In this document: piece by piece, positions 1 to 9,230 of the stretch
Position numbering within the stretch: the stretch's first letter is position 1
Layout of the letters: each line of letters opens with the position of its first letter
Assembly (NCBI RefSeq): GCF_000337135.1
Contig: NZ_AOIN01000021.1
Location: forward strand, 13,214 to 59,623
Source of the DNA: Natrialba chahannaoensis JCM 10990
GTDB taxonomy: Archaea; Halobacteriota; Halobacteria; Halobacteriales; Natrialbaceae
Direction: 5' to 3'
DNA: 46,410 nucleotides
Notes under the pieces: generated by a model
Database searches by the model: none
The model's input: only the letters and a program-made list of their open reading frames with translations
What the model was told of the DNA's origin: nothing
Made by a program: the position numbers and the translations under genes

Positions 1-89
1 GAACCTTTGTAGGGTTGAAGCGAAGACGGCGGCAAGACGTGGAAAGTCTGTCTCGACTTGTTTCAGACGAACCTTTGTAGGGTTGAAGC
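1..89 (+). CRISPR. Trailer end of a CRISPR array (truncated by the window start)
   Basis: A 30-nt repeat at 60-89 begins GTTTCAGAC and ends GTTGAAGC. The last 21 nt of the same repeat occur identically at 1-21, so the window starts inside a repeat. The 38 nt between them (22-59) are unique and have normal spacer length. The repeat closely resembles type I-B repeats of haloarchaea such as Haloferax, whose crRNA handle is the last 8 nt. In this orientation transcription runs left to right, so the leader and most spacers lie to the left and 60-89 is the last repeat. No further copy follows within the next 100 nt. No cas gene is in the window. Confidence 0.85.
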
Positions 90-240
90 TTGACAACAGT
101 CGACTTGAGCGGCATTACAGGTTGAACAGGCGCAATGCCACGGTCTTCAGGCCGTGGATACGCGCCGTCACTTAGTGACACAATCCACCGACGATAGCAC
201 GGCCTGATATTCCAACAGATACTTAAGATATCGTGCCTAA

Positions 241-251
241 TTACAATTGTA

Positions 252-252
<1 letters not shown>
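241..252. promoter_or_regulatory. 12-bp palindrome overlapping the tnpB start
   Basis: TTACAATTGTAA is a perfect 12-bp palindrome whose last base is the A of the tnpB ATG. A TATA-like ACTTAAGA lies about 26 bp upstream (around 222-229), so the transcript is probably leaderless and the palindrome would cover the transcription start. A second inverted repeat, GGTGAC-T-GTCACC, lies at 260-272 within the first codons. A repressor site is a guess. Confidence 0.35.
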
Positions 253-1545
<1,293 letters not shown>

Positions 1546-1625
1546 CCGAAGCAGAATACTCGTGATGGACCCATGGCAGCGGTAACCACGTGGCACCCGC
1601 ACGTAGTGCTGCTCGCACTCGAATG

Positions 1626-2987
1626 CTACGCCGCTTTCGCATTCGGACCGACCGCGTCGATCGCCTCACAGAACAGTCCAATCCCGAGTTCGATCTCGCG
1701 GGTACTCGAGTCTAGCGGCGGGAGCAGTCGGATCGTTTTCTTCCCACAGCCGAGGGTGAGCAGGCCGCGCTCGAGTGCTGCGTTCACGACCGCGTTCCGG
1801 CGCTCGGCGGTGTCGAACTCGACGGCGAGCATCAGTCCCTTACCCCGAACGTCGTCGACGTAGTCGGGCGTGTCGTCGCGAAGCAGTTCTTTGGCCTGTT
1901 TGCCGCGACGAGTGGCGTTCTCGAGGAGGCCGTGTTCCTCGATGGCTTCGAGGGTGAACGTGCCCATCATCGAACCGAGGAGGTCGCCGCCGCCGAAGGT
2001 GGAGCCGACGCGGTTTTTTTCACTGGGGAAGATGTCCGAGCGGGAGATGGTCGCCCCCACCCGAAGCGCCTTCGCGCTGGCGATGACGTCGGGTTCGATC
2101 GGGTAGTGATCCGACGCCCAGATTTCGCCAGTGCGGCCGATACCGGCCTGAATCTCGTCGACAACGAGCGGGATATCGTACTCGTCGGTCACGGCTGCAA
2201 CCTCCTGCATGAACGCCTCACTGGGGAAGCGGTAGCCGCCGACGCCCTGGATCGGTTCGAGGGTCAGAAACGCGATTTCGTCGGGGTTGATCCGGCCGCC
2301 TTCGGGTGCCAGCATGCGACGAAGTTGTGAGGTCTCGCCCGCGAAGAAGCCACAGTCGCAACTGTCGGCGTCACAGCCGCGGTCGGCGCAGAACGGGACC
2401 GTTTCGATCCCGCTGACCTGTGGATAGTGACGGGTGTAGACCTCCTTCGACTTCGTAATCGAGAGCGTTCCGAACGTCCGTCCGTGAAAGCTTCCCTCGA
2501 ACGCGACGCCGTACTTCGCGGGTGCGCGATAGTCGTGGGAAATCTTCATCGCGTTCTCCATGGCCTCGGCTCCAGAGTTCGAGAGGAAGACTGTGTCCAT
2601 GTCGTACTGACTCGAGAGGTCGGTCAGCTTGTCCATGAGGTGACTCGAGCCGGGCACATCTGACTCCTCGGGTGTCGGGCCAGCACCGAAGTACATGTCC
2701 TGGCCAGCGATCTTCATCGGTTCGACGAGGTCGAACTCGTGGAGTTTCTCGGTGAGCTTCTCGTTGTTGTAGCCGAGCGGTGCCGCGCCGATGTGGCAGG
2801 TAAAATCGAGTAAGACGTTGCCGTCGACGTCGGTGACAAAGGGACCGTCGGCTTCGCGAGTGATGTCCCAGACGAACTCGTGGGAGTACTCGCTGGGTGC
2901 TGCGTTTGTCCCGTGGAATTCGACCCACTTGCGAGCGTTCGGGCCGGGATACGCGTCCACGGCCGGTTCCGCACTATTTCTGTCCAT
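1626..2987 (-). CDS. Class III PLP-dependent aminotransferase (GabT/ArgD-like)
   Basis: This 453-residue fold-type I enzyme probably transfers an omega- or alpha-amino group to 2-oxoglutarate or a similar acceptor. It shows the class III landmarks: a phosphate-binding SNSGAEAMENA near 136-146, the cofactor aspartate D277 in VVDEIQAGIGRTG, and a Schiff-base lysine at K306 in SAKALRVGA. The length is normal for 4-aminobutyrate or acetylornithine aminotransferases. A cysteine-rich CADRGCDADSCDCG insert at about 200-213 is unusual and may bind metal. It lies 25 bp downstream of a BCCT transporter on the same strand, which suggests use of an imported amine or betaine-like compound. It also has its own TATA-like box and leaderless start. 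The exact substrate cannot be told; related archaeal enzymes include amino-acid racemases. Confidence 0.85.
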   Translation of the reverse strand: MDRNSAEPAVDAYPGPNARKWVEFHGTNAAPSEYSHEFVWDITREADGPFVTDVDGNVLLDFTCHIGAAPLGYNNEKLTEKLHEFDLVEPMKIAGQDMYFGAGPTPEESDVPGSSHLMDKLTDLSSQYDMDTVFLSNSGAEAMENAMKISHDYRAPAKYGVAFEGSFHGRTFGTLSITKSKEVYTRHYPQVSGIETVPFCADRGCDADSCDCGFFAGETSQLRRMLAPEGGRINPDEIAFLTLEPIQGVGGYRFPSEAFMQEVAAVTDEYDIPLVVDEIQAGIGRTGEIWASDHYPIEPDVIASAKALRVGATISRSDIFPSEKNRVGSTFGGGDLLGSMMGTFTLEAIEEHGLLENATRRGKQAKELLRDDTPDYVDDVRGKGLMLAVEFDTAERRNAVVNAALERGLLTLGCGKKTIRLLPPLDSSTREIELGIGLFCEAIDAVGPNAKAA

Positions 2988-3012
2988 ACACAGATTGTGT
3001 GTATGTTATAAA
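2986..3012 (-). promoter_or_regulatory. Leaderless promoter and palindromic operator for the aminotransferase
   Basis: On the minus strand TTTATAAC (3012-3005) sits about 22-25 bp before the ATG at 2987, the normal place for an archaeal TATA box of a leaderless gene. Between TATA and start, overlapping the ATG, is a perfect inverted repeat ATACACA(2986-2992)-N5-TGTGTAT(2998-3004). This position suits a repressor that blocks transcription start. Twelve bases of it, CATACACAGATT, recur at 4854-4865 upstream of the transporter gene. The regulator is unknown. Confidence 0.55.
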
Positions 3013-4721
3013 TTAAAACTTGTTATGGGCCGCGGGACACTCCGGGTGAGCGGGGTATCGTTCCGCGGCCGGTGTCGGATCGTCACTGGACGGATCTCCG
3101 GACGACCCGATCAGTACCGTTTTGTCCTGGAGCAACACCCGTCCTCTGGTAGCGCTGAAGTTCTTGATCAACGAGAGCATCGCGAGGAAACAGACGATCG
3201 CGAACGGCGCGCCGGTGATGACGACCGCCTGCTCGAGTGCACCGGCACCGCCCTCGCCGCCGAGGATCATCAAGATTGCAGCGGTCATCCCGAGGACGAC
3301 GCCCCAGAAGATGCGGTTGATGGTCGATGGAGACTCCTTGCCGCCCGTCGTCATCATCGAGACGGCGAGCGTCGAGGAGTCAGCCGACGTGATGAAGAAC
3401 GTCGTCACGAGGACCATGAATCCGAGGATCAACACGGAGCCAATTGGAACGGCGAACTCGGCGACCCCGAGGTCGACCGAGAAGGTGAGCGCTTCGAACA
3501 GGATGAAGCCAGAAACCTCTGGTCCGGCACCTTCAGGCGCTACCACTTCGCTGAAGTCTGCGATACCGTTGTGCTCTGCCCACACCGCGGTCCCGCCGAT
3601 GAACGTGAACCACGGAATCGTCGCTGCAGAGGTCGCGACGATGCCGGTAAAGGCAACCTCGCGCACGGTTCGGCCCTTGGAAATACGGGCGATGAACAGG
3701 CCGGCGAACGGCGACCACGAGAGCGCCCACGCCCAGTAGAAGACAGTCCAGGCTTCGACCCAGCCAGTGCCGCCTTCGGCAGCGCCCGTGTAGAGGCTCA
3801 TCGCGGTGAAGTCCGAGATCATTCCGCCGATGGCCTGTGAGCCGAGTAACAGCAAGAACATCGTCGGACCGACGATGAACGTCGCGACCATGAGCAGGAC
3901 GAACAGGCCCATGTTGAAGTTCGATAGCCGGCGAATGCCCTTGTCGATCCCGAGCACCATCGAGACCGTAAACAGGATCGTCATCGTCGTCACAACGAGA
4001 AGGATACCCATATCGCCAAAGTTGAGCCCCCACTGGTAGTCCAGTCCCGTGACGAACTGACTGCCGATGAAGCCGAGCGAAGTCGCGACCCCGCCAATCG
4101 TTGCGAAGACAGCCAGGATGTCGATGACCTTCGCCGCAGGTCCATCGAGATTCTCCTTCCCCAGGATGGGCGTCAATGCCGACGAGACACGGAGAGGGAC
4201 GTTGTCGTAGTTGTGCGCGAAGTACCCGATTGCGATGCCCATGATGGTAAACACCGCGAGCTGTGGCAGCGCCCAGTGGAACAGTGTCTGCTGGACAGCG
4301 AGCGGAATCGCCTCACTCGTGCCCCCTCGACGCCGAACAGCGGGTTCGGATCGGCGTAGTAGAACAGTCCCTCCGTTGGTCCCCAGAACACGACACCTGC
4401 AGCGAAGCCGGCCGAGTACAACATCGCGAAAAACGACAGGAAGCTATACTCCGGATCCTCGTCGCCGAGTTTGATCTTCCCCCACGGCCCCACGATCAGG
4501 AACAAGAGGAAGATGACGATCAGGAACACGATAACCAGCAATGCCCAACTCATGTAGCTGAGCATCTCGCCGTGGGCGGTGTCGATCATCGTCTCGACAG
4601 CGCTTCGGTTGACGAAGAACGCGACGATCACGCTTACCGTCAACAGTGCGCCGAACGCGAAGACGACCGTGTCGAGCTCGTTTACGAACCGCTCAACGGC
4701 ATTCCCCTTACTTCCGCTCAT
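3013..4721 (-). pseudogene. BCCT-family transporter, interrupted by a one-base frameshift
   Basis: Together the two reading frames would give a normal-length transporter (about 569 residues) of the betaine/carnitine/choline family, which takes up compatible solutes or quaternary amines with Na+ or H+. The start at 4721 (MSGSKGN) is supported by a strong GGAGGTGAT at 4734-4726, four bases away. The family tryptophan signature WTVFYWAWALSWSPF lies in the second part. After ...NPLFGVEG the frame is lost at a run of five C (4322-4326, plus strand). One more C would restore the expected GGTSEAIPLAV continuation into the second frame, which then reads to TAA at 3013. Both halves are otherwise well conserved, so this is either a very recent mutation or a homopolymer sequencing error. 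It lies upstream of the aminotransferase on the same strand. Confidence 0.88.
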
Positions 4722-4782
4722 CGGTATCACCTCCGTTCGAGCGATACGCTGCCGCTGTTTGTAACCAACCCCTGGCACCATA

Positions 4783-4799
4783 CACCATGCTGAATGGTG
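4783..4799. promoter_or_regulatory. Inverted repeat upstream of the BCCT gene
   Basis: CACCAT(4783-4788)-N5-ATGGTG(4794-4799) is a perfect 6-bp inverted repeat, 62 bp before the transporter start. It has the same 5-nt spacing as the palindrome at the aminotransferase start but a different sequence. A TTTATG-type TATA candidate lies just upstream on the minus strand, around 4829-4834. It is a possible operator; only the symmetry supports it. Confidence 0.3.
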
Positions 4800-4865
4800 G
4801 CATACCAGTGTGATTGCTAGTATCATGCATAAATGTTCTCTTCTCGTAATCAGCATACACAGATT

Positions 4866-5155
4866 TCGTTTATAGAGAACGTCCGCTATCGGGGTACCAT
4901 ACCCAGAGAGAATCGACCGACTGGCCACTTCTTCACCGTTCCTCTCGGTAGACGACTCCTAATCGCCAACACGGTTTTCCTTCCATACACTCAGCACCGG
5001 CTTCAACCTTACACTGCTCACAGCCACACTGGCACCGACTCGAGTACCCTGCCGTTCCGGTCTAGCCACGGACACACTAAACGGTGCTGGCGCTACGTGG
5101 ACGTGTGCTGCCTCCTCGTCACGTTCACAGTGAATCGGTGCCAGTAACGAACCGC
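4866..5155. other. Intergenic stretch without a recognisable gene
   Basis: Between the BCCT promoter region and the tandem repeats at 5156-5260 there is no reading frame with protein-like composition on either strand. The first 60 bp are AT-richer than the surroundings. The stretch from 5261 to the stop of the next gene at 5361 is also featureless. Confidence 0.5.
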
Positions 5156-5260
5156 CTTCTCGTGGGTCTGTATCGCTGGTCGGCCCGCACCTCCTTGTGG
5201 ATCGATGTCGCTAGTCGGCCCGTCTCTTCTCGTGGATCACTGTCGCTAGTCGGTCTGCAT
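5156..5260. repeat. Three imperfect 35-bp tandem repeats
   Basis: Units at 5156-5190, 5191-5225 and 5226-5260 align without gaps. They share CTYCTYGTGG near the start and TCGCTRGTCGG in the second half, with roughly three quarters of positions identical. They lie downstream of the minus-strand gene at 5361-6008. No ORF uses the 35-bp period convincingly, since 35 is not a multiple of three. They could be a binding-site array or a decayed element. Confidence 0.6.
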
Positions 5261-5360
5261 CAGCGCGGGTAGAAATGGACTCCGTGGTCTGCTGTACCCT
5301 CTTGTAGTACACCAACCACTCACCTTCGAACGCGGCAGTACCGACCGACAGCAGTCCGGT

Positions 5361-6008
5361 TCAGTTCGTCAATTCCTCGAGTTTGCGCTCGCGTGCCTGC
5401 GCGCTCTCCTCGACGTTACTCGAGTACTCGTCGAGTCGGTCCTTGATGTGCTCGCGGGCGGCGTCGGGGGAGAACTCGTCGGACATGGTCAGCAGGCGGA
5501 CGAACGCGCGCAGTTCCTCGTCGGTAAGTTCGGCGAACTCCTCGTTGTCGAGCTTTTCGATGACCTCGTCGACGTCGATCTGGCCGACCGGGTCGACGTT
5601 GAACTCGACGTTGACCATGCGGTAGTTCGAGCCGGCGAGGCGCTGTTCGGCCTTGCCAACACCTTCGGAGAGCATGTCTTTGAACGGAGTGTGATAGCCC
5701 ATCGTTCCGAGATGGAGGAACGCGAGCATGTCCGTAATGCCCTGCGTGTAGGCGTCGCGGTCCTCGTTGTCGGGATCGAACACTGTTTCTCGGTCCCGTT
5801 CTTCCATGTACTCGAAGAGAATGCTGAAATCGAGAATCGCGTTCCGAACGCGCCGCCGAATCCGGTTTCGCTTCTGTTTTTTCGAGTGGTCGGTGTAGTC
5901 CGTTTTTCGACCGAGAAGGAAATCGCGGTCGGAGGGGGTGAGGATACCGCGGGGCCGATCCGAATCCGCCGCCGTCTGTAAGGACTCCGGCACGTCGTCC
6001 TGGCTCAT
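5361..6008 (-). CDS. Conserved haloarchaeal protein of unknown function
   Basis: This acidic, soluble protein of 215 residues has no signal peptide or membrane segment. It begins MSQDDVPESLQ and contains a basic stretch around residues 40-62 (KKQKRNRIRRRVRNA), then a mainly helical middle and an acidic helical C-terminus. A preceding segment RGILTPSDRDFLLG is, from memory, common in haloarchaeal proteins of unknown function. The start at 6008 was chosen over upstream ATGs because the added residues are not protein-like and a TATA-like ATTAAT lies about 26 bp upstream. It follows the M20 gene by 73 bp on the same strand. I do not assign a function. Confidence 0.8.
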   Translation of the reverse strand: MSQDDVPESLQTAADSDRPRGILTPSDRDFLLGRKTDYTDHSKKQKRNRIRRRVRNAILDFSILFEYMEERDRETVFDPDNEDRDAYTQGITDMLAFLHLGTMGYHTPFKDMLSEGVGKAEQRLAGSNYRMVNVEFNVDPVGQIDVDEVIEKLDNEEFAELTDEELRAFVRLLTMSDEFSPDAAREHIKDRLDEYSSNVEESAQARERKLEELTN

Positions 6009-6081
6009 ACGGGATACACGGAGAGCCCGCGGATTAATCCTTCTGATCCGACCGACATGACTGCCAGAAGACAGGTGTGGG

Positions 6082-7363
6082 TCAGGGCTGCTGCCGTGCA
6101 CACTCACGAACTGCATCGGAAAGAACGCGCACGCCGATTTCGAGGCTCGCTTCGTCGATGTCGAACGTCGGCGTGTGGTGGTTCGTCGGATGGTCCGAGC
6201 CGACGAGCAGGTAGGAGGCCAGTCCGCCGTCGTCCTGCACGCGCTCCATCAGGTAGGTGACATCCTCACTGACGCCGAACTCGGTCGTTCCGATCACCTG
6301 GTCGACGCCCTGCGTCTGCCGCGCGACGGCGCTGACGAGGTCGCGCAAGGCCGGATCACTGTCTGCTCGCGGCGATTCACTGATAACGCGCGGTGTGACG
6401 TCGCAGTCGTGCATCTCCGCCGCCGCGTAGAGCACGCGCTCGAGTTCGGTGCGCATGTACTCCATCAATCCCGTGGTTTCGCCGCGAACTTCGGCCTGGA
6501 TCGTGAGCTCCTCTGCGATGACGTTGCTCGCCGTGCCGCCCTCGATGTAGCCGACGTTCACCCTGGTCATCCCCTCGCTGTGGCGCGGGATCGCGTAGGC
6601 GTTCTGGATCGCCGTCGCGGCGGCCTGCATCGTGTTTCCGCCCTCGTTCGGGGCCTTTCCGGCGTGGGCGCTCGCCCCCTCAAAGGTGGCCGTCAGGTGG
6701 GCCATCGCCAGCGGCTTCTCGATGCCGGCGACGATTTCGCCGGTTGGGTGACCCAGACCGATGTGTGGCGCGAACAGGTAGTCCACGCCGTCGAGATAGC
6801 CGCTCTCGGCCATCGCCTTCCCGCCGCCCGAAATCTCTTCTGCGGGCTGGAAGAAGACTTTGAGCGTCCCGCTGAAGTCGCTTGCTTGCACCGCCTGAAT
6901 CGTGCCCAGCGCAATTGCGATATGTGCGTCGTGCCCGCAAGCGTGCATGTACCCCTCGTGCTCCGAGCGGAACTCCTCGGCTGTCGGTCGGTGGTCGTCG
7001 GCCGCCGACTCCGTCATCGAAATCGCGTCGAGATCGACGCGCAACCCGACCGTTGAACCCTCACCCTGTTCGAGGACCGCGATTGCACCGGTGTAGCCGC
7101 CGGCAGTCTTCTCGATGTACGTCCTCGCGTACACCCGCGGCTCGCGCTCGCTCGAGCCACGGCTCGAGTTCATCCTCGGACGGAACCGCCATTCGCTCCT
7201 CGGTGGCGAGCGCATCCCGGCCGACTGCGATTTCGTCGACGCCGAGGGACTCGAGTTCGGAGACGACGCGGGCGGTCGTTTTGAACTCGCGCCAGCCGGG
7301 TTCCGGGTGGCGATGGAACGCTCGTCGGAGATCGACGACACGGGTGTGCACATCGGTAGCCAT
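6082..7363 (-). pseudogene. M20-family amidohydrolase, interrupted by a +1 frameshift
   Basis: The product would be a di-metal amidase/carboxypeptidase of family M20D, most like aminobenzoyl-glutamate (AbgA-like) or N-acyl-amino-acid hydrolases, of about 426 residues. Visible landmarks are FHRHPEPGWREF near the N-terminus, HACGHDAH (two metal ligands), QPAEEISGGGKAM with its catalytic and metal Glu pair, APHIGLG, and the C-terminal NHHTPTFD. The N-terminal 75-80 residues read from ATG 7363 (MATDVHTRV), but the rest is in another frame. The switch falls near 7118-7126, where one extra base separates ...ARAAGVRE from YIEKTAGGYTG. No catalytic motif is lost. A TATA-like box lies about 28 bp before 7363. 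Confidence 0.87.
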
Positions 7364-7576
7364 CGTGGTGGCGTCTACGAACAGTGATCACTTAATTGTG
7401 GTCGGAAATCGCGTACGCCTTCTACACAATCCACGTTCGACCTACCTGGTCCATCTTCGACTCCGACTGTGCGGTGTCGGTACCTGTGGGTTGGTGGTTC
7501 CTTCAAAATACAGTGACGGATACATGTGATCCTATCCGCTATGTTTTACCATACCACTGCTGTAGCTGTGGATGTG

Positions 7577-7798
7577 ATGCGTCCCGACAACGATCCGCTG
7601 CGAACCAAAGCCGGCGTCGACAAGATGGAAGAAACCGAAATTCCGATCGGCGAGCCACACGACTCGACCGAGCCGAGCTACATCATGTGGCGCTGCCAGG
7701 ACTGTGGCGAGATGGGGGAACTCGAGGAGGACTTGCCGGACGAGTGTCCCAACTGCAGTGCACCGAAAGAAGATCTGTACTACTGGGAAGAAGACTGA
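7577..7798 (+). CDS. Small rubredoxin-like zinc-ribbon protein
   Basis: The short acidic protein has two CxxC pairs, in WRCQDCGEMG and DECPNCSAPKE, and ends LYYWEED. This is the arrangement of the rubredoxin-like zinc ribbon common in haloarchaea. The four cysteines would bind Zn or Fe, for electron transfer or protein-protein contact. The start is uncertain: ATGs at 7526, 7541, 7577 and 7625 are in frame, and the conserved part begins around 7625. An AAAATAC TATA-like box near 7504-7511 would allow any of the upstream starts. It is 72 bp upstream of the haem-domain gene on the same strand, so a redox link between them is possible. Confidence 0.75.
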   Translation: MRPDNDPLRTKAGVDKMEETEIPIGEPHDSTEPSYIMWRCQDCGEMGELEEDLPDECPNCSAPKEDLYYWEED

Positions 7799-7870
7799 TC
7801 GCTGGGCCAGCTCACGGTGAACGGAGTGCCAACACACTGATTCAAGTACGCTGCGTCCGCGTATGCTGGT

Positions 7871-9154
7871 GTGCCTTCGGACTGGACTCCCAAGACGACG
7901 CTCAAACGGTTGCAGACGCAGATTGCCTACAACGACGAGCGGATTTTCTTTCGGTTCAGATGGGAGCAGCCGGACCCGGGCGGCTGGCTGCACGACATGC
8001 TCGTCTATCGCGACGGCTCTTGGGAGCGCTTCGCCGAGCCGTCGCCGTGGGTCCCACACCGCAGTGACGAGGACCACACCGGTTTCTACGAGGACAGGGT
8101 CAGCTTCCTCCTCGACGACGGCTCCGTCGAGGGGTTCGAGCAGTTCGGCGGCTGGCTGACCGCACACTACGGCATGCGGAGCCTGCCCAGTGAAGTTCCG
8201 ACAGAGACCGTGCAGAACGACGAGCACTTTGGGTTCGACGGACTCGACAAGACGGACATTCGGAAGTACATCCCACAGGCCTGTACGGGCGACTGGTGGG
8301 AGAACGACTGGGAGACGATTCGCCCGCAGGCCGAGCTCGAACAGCTCAAATCCGACGGCGTCTTCCTCGATCTGCCCATGTGGCGGGCCCACCGCAGCAA
8401 TCCGAAGGGATACGGCACGGACCACCACATCCTCGACTACCGCCACAGCGATCAGGGACGAAACACCTACACGACCCAGTCGTGGACTCCCGACGACGGC
8501 CCCGAACTCATGTGGGACCCGGCGGTCGTCGACGGCGGCGCACTCGACTACCACGAAATCCGTGACGGTACCATTCCAGACCAACAAGACGGCACGTACG
8601 CACTCGAGTTGGACGACGCAGTCGAATTTGATCCGTCGGTTGCCGAGTGGGAGGGCGCGATGATCCCGCGCCGACCGCTACAGGAGCCACACGGCAGCGC
8701 GGCGGACTGGCAAGCGACCGGTACGTGGGCCGATGGCGAGTGGACCGTCGAGATGTGGCGCGACCTGGAGACGGACTATCCCACAGATACGACCCAACTC
8801 GAGTCGGGTGAGGTCTACACGTGGTCGCCGGCGATCCACCACGGTGCGGGAAAACGCTGGCATTGGGCCGGCTATCCGTACAAGTTGGGTCTCGGCGTGG
8901 AACCAGACTATCCGGGGTCACAGTACACCGAGGGGACGACCGAACTGGTCGCTAGCGAATACAGCGGCGAGACGCCGTCATGGTCGTCGATCAAGTCGTA
9001 TACGATTCCGCTCATCTTCCCGGGGATTCTCATCTGGGACGATCTCGTGGACGCAGACCATCCGCGCGCCGCGGACGTTCGTGATGGAACGGTTACGATG
9101 TGGGAGCTGTACGAAAACGACCCGGAGACATTTCTTGCTGCTGAGGAGTTCTGA
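7871..9154 (+). CDS. Ethylbenzene-dehydrogenase-type haem-binding domain protein
   Basis: The 427-residue soluble protein is rich in Trp, Asp and Gly. It resembles haloarchaeal proteins with the beta-sandwich haem b domain known from the gamma subunit of ethylbenzene dehydrogenase and related molybdoenzymes. Typical stretches are YNDERIFFRFRWEQPD, GFYEDRVSFLLDDGSVEGF near residue 80, and the C-terminal YTWSPAIHHGAGKRWHWAGYPYKLGLG. The best available start is GTG 7871; no ATG and no Shine-Dalgarno lie close, and the frame is open a few codons upstream. The N-terminus may therefore be slightly truncated or differently placed. It has no signal peptide or molybdoenzyme partner here. It precedes an MFS permease. 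Confidence 0.6.
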   Translation: MPSDWTPKTTLKRLQTQIAYNDERIFFRFRWEQPDPGGWLHDMLVYRDGSWERFAEPSPWVPHRSDEDHTGFYEDRVSFLLDDGSVEGFEQFGGWLTAHYGMRSLPSEVPTETVQNDEHFGFDGLDKTDIRKYIPQACTGDWWENDWETIRPQAELEQLKSDGVFLDLPMWRAHRSNPKGYGTDHHILDYRHSDQGRNTYTTQSWTPDDGPELMWDPAVVDGGALDYHEIRDGTIPDQQDGTYALELDDAVEFDPSVAEWEGAMIPRRPLQEPHGSAADWQATGTWADGEWTVEMWRDLETDYPTDTTQLESGEVYTWSPAIHHGAGKRWHWAGYPYKLGLGVEPDYPGSQYTEGTTELVASEYSGETPSWSSIKSYTIPLIFPGILIWDDLVDADHPRAADVRDGTVTMWELYENDPETFLAAEEF

Positions 9155-9230
9155 AGAACGTCTTTGAAATCTGGTCTGTCATGACTGCTGTAACAACAAC
9201 GTCTTAGTAACCCCCAGTTCACGTTTTCGT

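Noticed and set aside
90-118. A further CRISPR spacer after the last repeat
   Set aside because: No repeat follows, either at about 119 or beyond the IS at 1546, so it cannot be shown to be a spacer.
7532-8587. A 351-codon minus-strand frame opposite the rubredoxin-like and haem-domain genes
   Set aside because: The plus strand encodes recognisable domains; the antisense product shows no motif.
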